NCBI GenBank assembly: GCA_964424945.1
Contig: CAYRLB010000015.1
Location: 1 to 47,703 of the forward strand
Length of the DNA: 47,703 nt
Direction: 5' to 3'
Source: WHSP01 sp964424945
GTDB taxonomy: Bacteria > Gemmatimonadota > Gemmatimonadetes > Longimicrobiales > Longimicrobiaceae
Shown here: positions 7,424 through 14,327 of the stretch, piece by piece
How positions within the stretch are numbered: the first letter of the stretch is position 1
Layout: each line of letters opens with the position of its first letter
Position numbers and translations under genes: made by a program
Notes under the pieces: model-generated
Told to the model about the DNA's origin: nothing
Seen by the model: only the letters and a program-made list of their open reading frames with translations
Database searches by the model: none

Positions 7424-8379
7424 AAGGTCCTTTTCGGTGGGAGGTGAAGCGCGGTCGATGCGCGTTCTGATCCTTCGATCTCCTCTGGCAGCTGCCCGAC
7501 GTCCGAGAGATAGACCGCGCCCGCCTGTGCCAGGGCATCCGCGTGCGATGCCGCTCCAGCGCCTCCGACAATCACCGCAACCCCTTCCGGCAGGGCGGCA
7601 ATGAGGCGTTGCACCTGCTCAGGCAAGGATCCCGCCCCGTCGGGCAGAATCGAGCTGATGAGAACGACGTCGGCCTCGGTGCGCCGCGCAGTCAGGGCGA
7701 TATCGTCGGGCGGAAGGTTGGGGCCCGGATAGGTCACCCGCCAACCTTCGGCAGCCGCCATAACGGCCGTACAGAGGGCACCCAGTTCATGATGCTCACC
7801 GGAAAGAGTCGCAGCGACCAGCGATCGCGAACCGTGACTCCCCTGGAGCGCCTCGAGAAGAAGCGCGAGCTCGCGCTGCAGACCCACTGAAAGAAGATGC
7901 TCCTGCGCCGGGCAGATGGTGCTCTCCTCCCAGAGTTCGCCGACACGCTCCAGCAGCGGAATAGCGATCCGGGTGACGAAGGTTCGTGCGCCCAGAAGCG
8001 CTGACCCTCTCCTCAGTTCCGCATGAACCCGGGCCCCGTCCATCGCCTCGATCGCGGTCAGAACTGTCGTTTCGATCTGCGCGAAGCGGGAGGGCGGGGG
8101 GAAATCCGTCGCATCATCCTCTTCGACTGGCTCCGATGTGAGAGCAACGAGCTCCGCGAGGGTCAGACTCTGCGCACGCCCTATCGAATAGCCGCTCTCC
8201 GTCGCGCGGCGGAGGAGCCGCAGACGAAGGATATCCGCATTCGAATAGAGGCGGGTGCCGCCCTCCGTGCGGACGGGCGAGACTACCCCGTACCGCCGCT
8301 CCCACGCCCGGATGACGTGGGGAGAGAGCCGGGTCCGCTGAGAAACCGCCCCGATCGTAAAGCGCGCTTCGTTATCCAT
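7420..8379 (-). CDS. CarH-like MerR-family B12-binding light-responsive regulator
   Basis: 319 residues from the ATG at 8379; a TTG at 8406 would add 9 residues and has a weak GAGGGG upstream. The N-terminal MerR helix-turn-helix (FTIGAVSQRTRLSPHVIRAW, residues 7-26, then ERRYG) is followed by a four-helix cap with the W-x9-EH motif (Trp150, Glu160, His161) that shields adenosylcobalamin, and a B12-binding Rossmann domain with E-x-H-x-x-G (Glu195, His197, Gly200). This is the CarH architecture: in the dark a tetramer with coenzyme B12 represses carotenoid promoters, and light breaks the Co-C bond. The residue after Trp150 is Glu151, where Thermus CarH (as I recall its numbering) has His132, the second ligand of the light state. 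It overlaps crtI by 4 nt and is divergent from the other crt genes. Confidence 0.87.
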   Translation of the reverse strand: MDNEARFTIGAVSQRTRLSPHVIRAWERRYGVVSPVRTEGGTRLYSNADILRLRLLRRATESGYSIGRAQSLTLAELVALTSEPVEEDDATDFPPPSRFAQIETTVLTAIEAMDGARVHAELRRGSALLGARTFVTRIAIPLLERVGELWEESTICPAQEHLLSVGLQRELALLLEALQGSHGSRSLVAATLSGEHHELGALCTAVMAAAEGWRVTYPGPNLPPDDIALTARRTEADVVLISSILPDGAGSLPEQVQRLIAALPEGVAVIVGGAGAASHADALAQAGAVYLSDVGQLPEEIEGSERASTALHLPPKRTF

Positions 8380-8447
8380 GATTCCGGAGGCCGTTATCGC
8401 CTGCAATACGCTCGCGCCCCTCGTGCAGGCGCAGGACGGACTGCAGT

Positions 8448-8517
8448 TTGATGTCTATGTCATGTCAACATATTATATGAACGCAAGGTTGACAACATGT
8501 ACCGACTGCGGTATCGT
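8448..8517 (+). promoter_or_regulatory. Two tandem sigma-70-type promoters and candidate CarH operator
   Basis: Between the regulator and cruF two promoters face right: TTGATG (8448-8453)-17 nt-TATTAT (8471-8476), and TTGACA (8489-8494)-17 nt-TATCGT (8512-8517). A perfect TATAAT for the left direction lies at 8477-8472 (minus strand) but without a good -35. Repeats sit on these elements: ATGTC at 8451, 8457 and 8462 (first and third 11 bp apart), and an inverted repeat TGTCAAC (8463-8469) / GTTGACA (8488-8494) whose right arm covers the -35. Eleven-bp direct spacing is what I recall for CarH operators. Binding is inferred, not shown. Confidence 0.6.
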
Positions 8518-8569
8518 CTTTGCGGGGTGACTGCCGGACGACAACGTTCAACAGACAAAAGGTGCGCGC

Positions 8570-9478
8570 GTGACGGGAGCACACGAGGGAATGACCGGCG
8601 TCGCCACGGCCAACGCTGCGACGAGGTTGGAGATCGTCGCGCTGTCGGTTCTCACCGCCTTCACCGCTATGTCCGTTCTGGGTTTTGCCACGTTCGGCCA
8701 GCATCCGCAGTTGCTGGTCGGGCTCCCGGAATCGTCGCTCGCTTTCTACGGCTTCGCCTTCCGGTTCTTCGCGGTAGGCCAGGTCTGGCTTGCGATGGCG
8801 GTTTTCGCGCTGGTCCTTCTCAGGCGCGTGAGGCTCCGGTGGCTGCCCGCCTTCGCCGCTCTGTATCTGATCAGCCTCGGTGCCGAACTGCTGGGGACGA
8901 CGCGTGGCATCCCCTTCGGCCACTACGACTACAGCACCCTGCTCGACCCGATGTGGGCAGAGCATGTTCCGGTTGTGATTCCGCTGAGCTGGTTCTACAT
9001 GGCGGTGCCTTCCTTCGCCTTCGCGATGGTGGCGCTGCCCGGGGAGGGGCGGGGGCTCGGGCGCGTCGCGCTGGGATCCCTCGTTCTCCTCACCTGGGAT
9101 CTGGCGCTCGACCCGGCGATGAGCTTCGCGACGCCCTACTGGGTGTGGGAGGGAACGGGCCCCTACTACGGGATGCCCTGGCTGAATCTCTTCGGCTGGT
9201 ATGTGACCGGTCTGCTCCTGATGGGAGCGCTGGTGGCCCTGCGCGCGGACCGCTGGATCCGGCTTCTCCCGAACCGGTGGCTGACGGGCTTCTATGCGGC
9301 AAACCTCTTTCTGGCGCTGGGGATGTGCGCTGCCGCCGGGCTCTGGGGCGCGGTGGGGGCGACGCTTGCCGTTCTTCTCCTGACGCTGGCCGCCGCGAGA
9401 TATGTGCGCAGGTCCGGGGCGGCTGATGCGGCTTTCCCGCACGATCTCGTGATGTCGGGAGGCGGGGAACTCCGATGA
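8570..9478 (+). CDS. cruF: Carotenoid 1,2-hydratase, CruF family
   Basis: 302-residue integral membrane protein of the CruF/DUF422 family, which adds water across the terminal 1,2 (or 1',2') double bond of acyclic carotenoid ends. Seven or so hydrophobic helices are visible. Family landmarks are LGTTRGIPFGHYDYS, WDLALDPAM and YYGMPWLNLFGWY, which carry the conserved acidic and His residues. The GTG at 8570 has AAGG 7 nt upstream; an ATG at 8591 is the alternative. It is the first gene after the candidate light-controlled promoters and overlaps the CrtE-CrtB gene by ATGA (9475-9478). With no cyclase in the window, hydrated acyclic carotenoids are expected; Gemmatimonas aurantiaca is known to make oscillol-type rhamnosides, which would need such an enzyme. 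Confidence 0.85.
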   Translation: MTGAHEGMTGVATANAATRLEIVALSVLTAFTAMSVLGFATFGQHPQLLVGLPESSLAFYGFAFRFFAVGQVWLAMAVFALVLLRRVRLRWLPAFAALYLISLGAELLGTTRGIPFGHYDYSTLLDPMWAEHVPVVIPLSWFYMAVPSFAFAMVALPGEGRGLGRVALGSLVLLTWDLALDPAMSFATPYWVWEGTGPYYGMPWLNLFGWYVTGLLLMGALVALRADRWIRLLPNRWLTGFYAANLFLALGMCAAAGLWGAVGATLAVLLLTLAAARYVRRSGAADAAFPHDLVMSGGGELR

Positions 9479-11601
9479 GACGCAGCGCCCCTGTCGCCAG
9501 TGCGGAGTCGTCGGGCGCCATGGAGACGATGGAGTCCGGCAAGGACATCCTCCGCTTCGCGCCGGCCGCGGCGCGAAGCGCAGAAAGTAGGGCGGCCTGC
9601 GCAAGCTCTGAGCGGAGCGCGATCCCGGTCACGTCCAGCTGTCCGATCCCCTCCAGCCACGCCACCTTCCTCGAGGATGCTACGGCGGTGCTGCGCGCCC
9701 GTCTCACCGCTGTCGTCGATCGTTGCGTCGCCGAGGGGATGCCTGCTTCCCCGCTCGAGGGGCAGCTTCTGCGGCCGCTGGTTGCGATGGCAATGGCGCC
9801 CGAAGCGATACGAAACGATCCGGACCATCCCTTCTGGAACGCGGTTCTGGCTGTCCAGATGGCGCACGAGGCGTCCCTTCTGCACGACGACATCATCGAC
9901 GAGGCGACCGCGCGGCGCGGCCGTCCGACGATGGCGGCGGACCGCGGGATCGGACAGGCGCTCGTTCATGGCGATCATCTTCTGGCGACGGGCTACCAGC
10001 TCGCATCGCGCACCGGTTCGATCGCCTTCGCGACGATGTTCGCCCGCTCCATCGAGCGCACGATTGCGGGAGAGGTCGATCAGGGTCGGCTGCGTGGACA
10101 GCGTTTCGACAGATGGCGCTGCCTGGAGATCGCCGAAGCCAAGTCAGGGGAGCTGATCGGGTGCGCCCTTGCGACGTCGGAGTGCCTTGCCGGCGGGCCC
10201 GACGTTGAAGAAATCCGGCGGGTCGGCAGGGGACTCGGTCGGCTGTATCAGATGCTCGATGACCTTCTCGATTACTGCCCTTCGACCGACACCGGCAAAC
10301 CGGCCCTCACCGACTACGCTCAGGAGCGCTGGACGTGGGTGCTCGCAGAAGCCGGCACGGTCGCTTTCGGGCTCCCCTCGAAAGAGATCGTCCGGCTCCT
10401 GCACGGGTTCGGAGCGCAGTCCGAGGCGGGCGAATCGATGGCAGCAGGCCAGGAGAGCCGCTCGACGATGCGACGGTGCCTGCAGCAGATGCATCAGGAG
10501 GCCGACCATCTGCTGAATGCGGTTGAAGTGCTTCGCGGTAGCCCTGCACCTCTGCTGAGCGCGCTTCTCAGCGTCTGGCTCGAGCGTGCAGAGAGTGCAG
10601 TATCGGTTGAAGAGATCCGGTTGATCCGCCAGAACGCGGGAGCGTCCGGGTGCAGGAGTGTCATTGGCGGACTGCTTCCGGATTCCGGTGGGGCCGCTGC
10701 CCATCTCGCCGCGAACAGTCGCTCCTTCAGCTTTGCCGCCCGCTGGCTGGGCTCGGCAGAGCGGGAGAAGGTTACGCGGGTCTACACCTTCTGCAGGGTA
10801 ACCGACGACCTCGTGGATGGCCTCGCCTCCGGACAGCTGGATGGCATCTCCCCGGCCTTCGCAAGCCCCGACCCGAGCGATGTTCTCGACGAGTGGGAGT
10901 CGCTGGCACGACGGGCCTATTCAGGCGAAAGGACCGGGATGGTCCTTGTCGACGAGGTCATGCGAGACATGGCGCTGGCGAACGTCCCCTTTGATTACGC
11001 CGCGGAGCTGATCGAAGGGATGCGCATGGACCTCCGCGGAGAGACGTACGCGACGCTCGAGGAGCTGGAGCGCTACACCTTCCGTGTCGCGTCGGTGGTC
11101 GGGATGTGGATCGCCGAGCTGGCGGGTGTCCACGATCCGTTTGCCCTGGAGCGGGCGGCGGGCCTCGGTCACGCGATGCAGCTCACCAACATTCTGCGGG
11201 ATGTCGGAGAAGATCTTCGGTTGGGCCGCGTCTATCTGCCCACCGATCTTCTTCATCGGCACGGCCTCTTTGAAGATGACCTTCGGGATATGCTTGAAGG
11301 GCGGCTCTGCATCGACCGACGGTACCGGGCCGCGCTCGAAGAGGTGATGGAGATTGCCGAAAACGAATATCGGCGTGCTTTCGCCGCTCTACCTGCGCTT
11401 CCCGCCGGGATGCAGCAGGCGTTCGCTGCGGCAGCCGGCATCTACCGCGGGATCCACGAGGAGATTCGTCGAAACGGATACGATAACTTCTCCCTTCGGG
11501 CGCACACTTCGACACCGAGGAAGGCGCTTCTTGCCGCGCGTGCGATGCGCGAGCTCGCTGCGGCCCGCTCCGGTCGAAGGGCAATCGGAGAAGCGTCTTG
11601 A
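9475..11601 (+). CDS. crtE-crtB: Fused polyprenyl-diphosphate synthase (CrtE-like) and phytoene synthase (CrtB)
   Basis: 708 residues in one uninterrupted frame. Residues 1-60 are Ala/Ser-rich and look disordered. Residues about 62-375 are an isoprenyl-diphosphate synthase domain with the first Asp-rich motif DDIID (138-142) followed by RRG, and the second, QMLDDLLD (259-266). Residues about 405-690 are a squalene/phytoene synthase domain with RVTDDLVDG (Asp444, 445, 448) and DVGED (576-580) before RVYLP. The protein could thus make GGPP and condense it to phytoene in one chain. One oddity: the usual GK-x-x-RP block that binds IPP is GQLLRP (96-101), so the lysine is Gln. Domain order and lengths match two complete enzymes joined by a roughly 30-residue linker. 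It overlaps cruF before it and the next gene (TTGA, 11598-11601) after it. Confidence 0.9.
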   Translation: MRRSAPVASAESSGAMETMESGKDILRFAPAAARSAESRAACASSERSAIPVTSSCPIPSSHATFLEDATAVLRARLTAVVDRCVAEGMPASPLEGQLLRPLVAMAMAPEAIRNDPDHPFWNAVLAVQMAHEASLLHDDIIDEATARRGRPTMAADRGIGQALVHGDHLLATGYQLASRTGSIAFATMFARSIERTIAGEVDQGRLRGQRFDRWRCLEIAEAKSGELIGCALATSECLAGGPDVEEIRRVGRGLGRLYQMLDDLLDYCPSTDTGKPALTDYAQERWTWVLAEAGTVAFGLPSKEIVRLLHGFGAQSEAGESMAAGQESRSTMRRCLQQMHQEADHLLNAVEVLRGSPAPLLSALLSVWLERAESAVSVEEIRLIRQNAGASGCRSVIGGLLPDSGGAAAHLAANSRSFSFAARWLGSAEREKVTRVYTFCRVTDDLVDGLASGQLDGISPAFASPDPSDVLDEWESLARRAYSGERTGMVLVDEVMRDMALANVPFDYAAELIEGMRMDLRGETYATLEELERYTFRVASVVGMWIAELAGVHDPFALERAAGLGHAMQLTNILRDVGEDLRLGRVYLPTDLLHRHGLFEDDLRDMLEGRLCIDRRYRAALEEVMEIAENEYRRAFAALPALPAGMQQAFAAAAGIYRGIHEEIRRNGYDNFSLRAHTSTPRKALLAARAMRELAAARSGRRAIGEAS

Positions 11602-12248
11602 GCGAAGCGGAAAGGGCGCACCGGCTGCTGTCTGGCCCCGGTATACTGTCCGTGTGCAGTTCATCGATGGGTCTCCGGGAGTGGCGGTCCCGCTCCTCGC
11701 GCACACTGCGTTCTGCACTCCTCGTTCTTGTCCTCCTCCTCGCTTCGGTCACCAGGTCGCTAAGTGCCCAAGCGGATACCGACCCGCTCTGGAATCATTT
11801 TCAGGCGGCGGCGTCGGGCGATGTGGATACGCAGGGTGCTCTGGAGGAAGTCGGAAGAGCTCGGACCGCGCGGGTCGGGACTGGCGACAGCGCTCGGCTG
11901 GATGCCTACGAAGGTGCCTTCCGCACGATGACCGCTCAGGAAACCTTCTGGCCGCCTGCGAAGCTGACCCGCGCGCGTGAAGGGCTGGCGCTGCTCGACG
12001 CGGCGGTTCTCGCGGCACCCCGTGATCCGGAGGTGCGCTATCTTCGACTCGTCATCTCACACCACCTGCCGAGTTTCTTCGGACGTGGGGAGACGGTTCG
12101 CAGTGACGCCACGGCCCTCGCTCAACTGCTGACCTCCCCAGCCTCGACGGACGATCCGTCGCGAGCAGGAGCGATGATCGATTTTCTGATCGAAACGGGA
12201 CTGGTGTCAGCGGCGGAATCAGATCGTCTCCGGCTGCTGCGCCGCTAA
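11598..12248 (+). CDS. Exported alpha-helical protein of unknown function
   Basis: 216 residues from a TTG at 11598 that overlaps the stop of the crtE-crtB fusion (TTGA) with GGAG 7 nt upstream; an ATG at 11667 would start directly at a classical signal peptide (basic residues, a run of Leu/Val, then SLSAQA). The mature part is Ala- and Arg-rich and helical (ALEEVGRARTARVG, LARE-type helices), with the pattern LDAAVLAAPRDPEVRYLRL reminiscent of a tetratricopeptide unit. Similar small exported proteins are common; no function can be assigned. Overlap with the pigment operon suggests co-expression. Confidence 0.55.
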   Translation: MSEAERAHRLLSGPGILSVCSSSMGLREWRSRSSRTLRSALLVLVLLLASVTRSLSAQADTDPLWNHFQAAASGDVDTQGALEEVGRARTARVGTGDSARLDAYEGAFRTMTAQETFWPPAKLTRAREGLALLDAAVLAAPRDPEVRYLRLVISHHLPSFFGRGETVRSDATALAQLLTSPASTDDPSRAGAMIDFLIETGLVSAAESDRLRLLRR

Positions 12249-12322
12249 GAAATCTGCTGCCGGTCACATCCTCCCTTCATACGGTTCGGAGCGTCACCTT
12301 CCCCCTTCGTTGGCCCAGTGGC

Positions 12323-13279
12323 TCAGCTCCTGAGCTGTGCGATGACCACGCGGGCGAACTCCTCGATGAACGCCGGCTGGTTCTTGGCGACGCTGAAGCA
12401 GAAGACCTGAGAAACGCCCTCCTCGATGTACTCCGCGATCCAGTCGCGATGTTGTGCCATGCTCGATGAAATGCGTATCCGCTCCGCCACCATCTCCGGC
12501 GTAACATTCCGGGTAGCCGCAGCAAAATCGGACGGAGTCCGAAGGTCCCAGATGCTCTCCCCTTCGACCGCCGAGAAGCGCCACTGTTCATGGGCTGCCC
12601 GGAGAGCGTCCGCCTCCGTCGCCGCCCATGCGAGAGGATGCTGGACATAGATCGGCCCTTCTCCGCCGCCCGCCCGGAATGCGTCGACCATCTTCCTTAG
12701 TTCGGCGGCCGGGCGGCCTGTCGTTATGAGTCCGTCGGCCCACCCGCCTGCCCATCGCGCGGATTCTTCGCTGACCGCCGCGGCAAAAAGGGGTGGCGCT
12801 ACCTGCGGAAGTGAATAGAGCCGTGCATCGGAGACCTTAACCAGGCCCTGATGGTCGACCGTCTCGCCGTGGAAGAGTGCGCGCATCACGTCGACGCACT
12901 CGCGGAGCCGCGCGCGGCGGACATCCTTCGGAGGCCAGGTCGCGCCGGTAACGTGTTCGTTCAGCGCCTCTCCCGAGCCTAGCGCCATCCAGAAGCGGTT
13001 CGGGAACATCTCGCAGAGAGTAGCCGCGGCCTGGGCGGCGACCGCCGGGTGATAGCGATCGCCAGGAGCGCACACGATCCCGAAGGGAAAGGAAGTGGCG
13101 CTCAGCGCCGCCCCGAGCCAGCTCCAGCTGAAACCGCTGTGGCCATTCTCCTCGAGCCAGGGGAAGAAGTGGTCCGAGCTCAGGACGCCCTCGAAGCCGG
13201 CGTCCTCCGCCAGGCGTGTATAGCCCAGCAGCTCACTCGGAGGATACTGCTCGTGCGATGCGTGATAGGAAATCTTCAT
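12323..13279 (-). CDS. Luciferase-like flavin-dependent oxidoreductase (F420/FMN type)
   Basis: 318 residues of the bacterial luciferase-like TIM-barrel family, in the subgroup related to F420-dependent glucose-6-phosphate dehydrogenase and its 'non-F420 flavinoid' relatives: KISYHASHEQYPPSELL at the start, DAGFEGVLSSDHFFPW, ALGSGEALNEHVTG, RRARLRECVDVMRALFHGE and a WADGLITTGRP segment. These features set it in the group that I know as TIGR03885-like. The open frame extends further upstream, but similarity begins at the ATG at 13279. No clear ribosome binding site. The substrate is unknown. It converges with the exported protein gene at 12248. Confidence 0.83.
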   Translation of the reverse strand: MKISYHASHEQYPPSELLGYTRLAEDAGFEGVLSSDHFFPWLEENGHSGFSWSWLGAALSATSFPFGIVCAPGDRYHPAVAAQAAATLCEMFPNRFWMALGSGEALNEHVTGATWPPKDVRRARLRECVDVMRALFHGETVDHQGLVKVSDARLYSLPQVAPPLFAAAVSEESARWAGGWADGLITTGRPAAELRKMVDAFRAGGGEGPIYVQHPLAWAATEADALRAAHEQWRFSAVEGESIWDLRTPSDFAAATRNVTPEMVAERIRISSSMAQHRDWIAEYIEEGVSQVFCFSVAKNQPAFIEEFARVVIAQLRS

Positions 13280-13413
13280 TGATGACGCGCGGTGCGGATC
13301 GACCGTTCCGAGATCCTCGGGGCAAGTGCAATCCGAGCGCCAGATATCGATGATTGCCGTCGATACCGTGGCCAGGGGCGTCCGATCGTGGAGTAGCGCG
13401 ACCAACGACGAAA

Positions 13414-13435
13414 GCCGCCTGAGCGTTCAGGCGGC
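13414..13435 (-). terminator. Rho-independent terminator for the small Cys-motif gene
   Basis: A perfect 9-bp stem, GCCGCCTGA (13414-13422) with TCAGGCGGC (13427-13435) and a 4-nt loop. On the minus strand it is followed by TTTCGTCGTT, so it terminates leftward transcription about 78 nt past the stop of the gene at 13513-13734. A second small stem, GACCCG/CGGGTC, lies at 13479-13496. Confidence 0.65.
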
Positions 13436-13512
13436 GGGTTGCTGCAATTCTGTCCGGGATCGATCGAAATGATGGGGTGACCCGCGCTATCGGGTCGGGC
13501 GGGCGGGTAGGG

Positions 13513-13734
13513 TCAGGCCGCCGAAGGGAGCGCGATCGCCTTCTGGATCTCGATTGCGACCTTGCGGGTCGTACCGCACTCCACGCAGTCACCCATCCCA
13601 TGCCACTGAGACTCCGGGAACGCGTCGTAGAAGCCCTCGTTCGCGAAAGGCCCATGATAGCCGCGGCGCTCGCATTTATGCGCTCGCGTGTCGTAGCGGG
13701 GCACTGACTGCCGCTCGAGTGTCAGAAGATTCAT
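13513..13734 (-). CDS. Small protein with a CxxC motif
   Basis: 73 residues if the ATG at 13734 is used; the frame is open further upstream to 13899 but that part looks non-coding. It contains HKCERRGYHGPF, an aromatic-rich middle (GFYDAFPESQWHGMG) and DCVECGTT, so a CxxC and an additional Cys/His that could bind zinc or a redox partner. There is no good ribosome binding site. The perfect hairpin with a T-rich tail at 13414-13435 in the right orientation supports a transcribed gene. I do not recognise the family; a zinc-ribbon-like regulator or a metal-stress protein are possibilities. Confidence 0.45.
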   Translation of the reverse strand: MNLLTLERQSVPRYDTRAHKCERRGYHGPFANEGFYDAFPESQWHGMGDCVECGTTRKVAIEIQKAIALPSAA

Positions 13735-14327
13735 CGGGTCACACTGATGGGCGAACTTCTTCGCAGAAAAACATCTTCCTGAGGACGGCTCCTCTATCTG
13801 CATTCGCTGGGCCAAACGGGGGTTGTTCGACTCAAAGCTTTGCGGGTGAACGACTTGTGATCTTTTCGGTCCACAGCGGAGAAGAAAGAAATGCGGCAAA
13901 GAATGCCGACTGGCAGAAAGTTCTTGCCGGTCTCGCGCGCCTCCTGTCGTAGCCCTTCGACGCAGCGTCGGCGCTGCAGATGACGCATCGGCGGCAGAGC
14001 CCCGCCGGAAAACGGTCGCGTTTCCCGTTCAGGTCGATTCCGACCGCGTTGGAATAAATTCATCCGAACGAAAATCTTTTCATGACGGAATTCACATATT
14101 ACATTTGCAGAGTTGTCCCCCGCCTTCCCGGGCGTTCCATCATGAGATGACATAGATGGGCGTTCCCATCGCCAGGCCGACGAGGGTCGAGCGATGGATT
14201 TCTGAGGGCCTCTCGCCGGACGCGGGAGGTCCCACTCGGCGGGTCCGCCCATCACCGGTATCAGAAGTGGTATCCAGCGCGAGCGCCGGCTTCCCACGCG
14301 GCCGTTCGAGAATAGAGGAGCGAGCGT
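13735..14327. other. Intergenic region upstream of gltD, no gene recognised
   Basis: 593 nt. The part around 14050-14115 is markedly AT-rich for this window (TTGGAATAAATTCATC, then ATTCACATATTACATTTG) and is the likeliest place for the promoters of gltD and of the divergent small gene. The hexamers there are weak (TTGGAA-17-AAATCT), so no site is called. Longer frames in this stretch run on into gltD on the opposite strand and look spurious. A leader RNA controlling gltD is possible but I see no known riboswitch motif. Confidence 0.4.

Noticed and set aside
9475..11601. Frameshift or contig error joining crtE and crtB
   Set aside because: The frame is continuous with a normal linker and codon use, and no gap or repeat is present. 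It remains to be confirmed in relatives, but nothing in the sequence points to an error.
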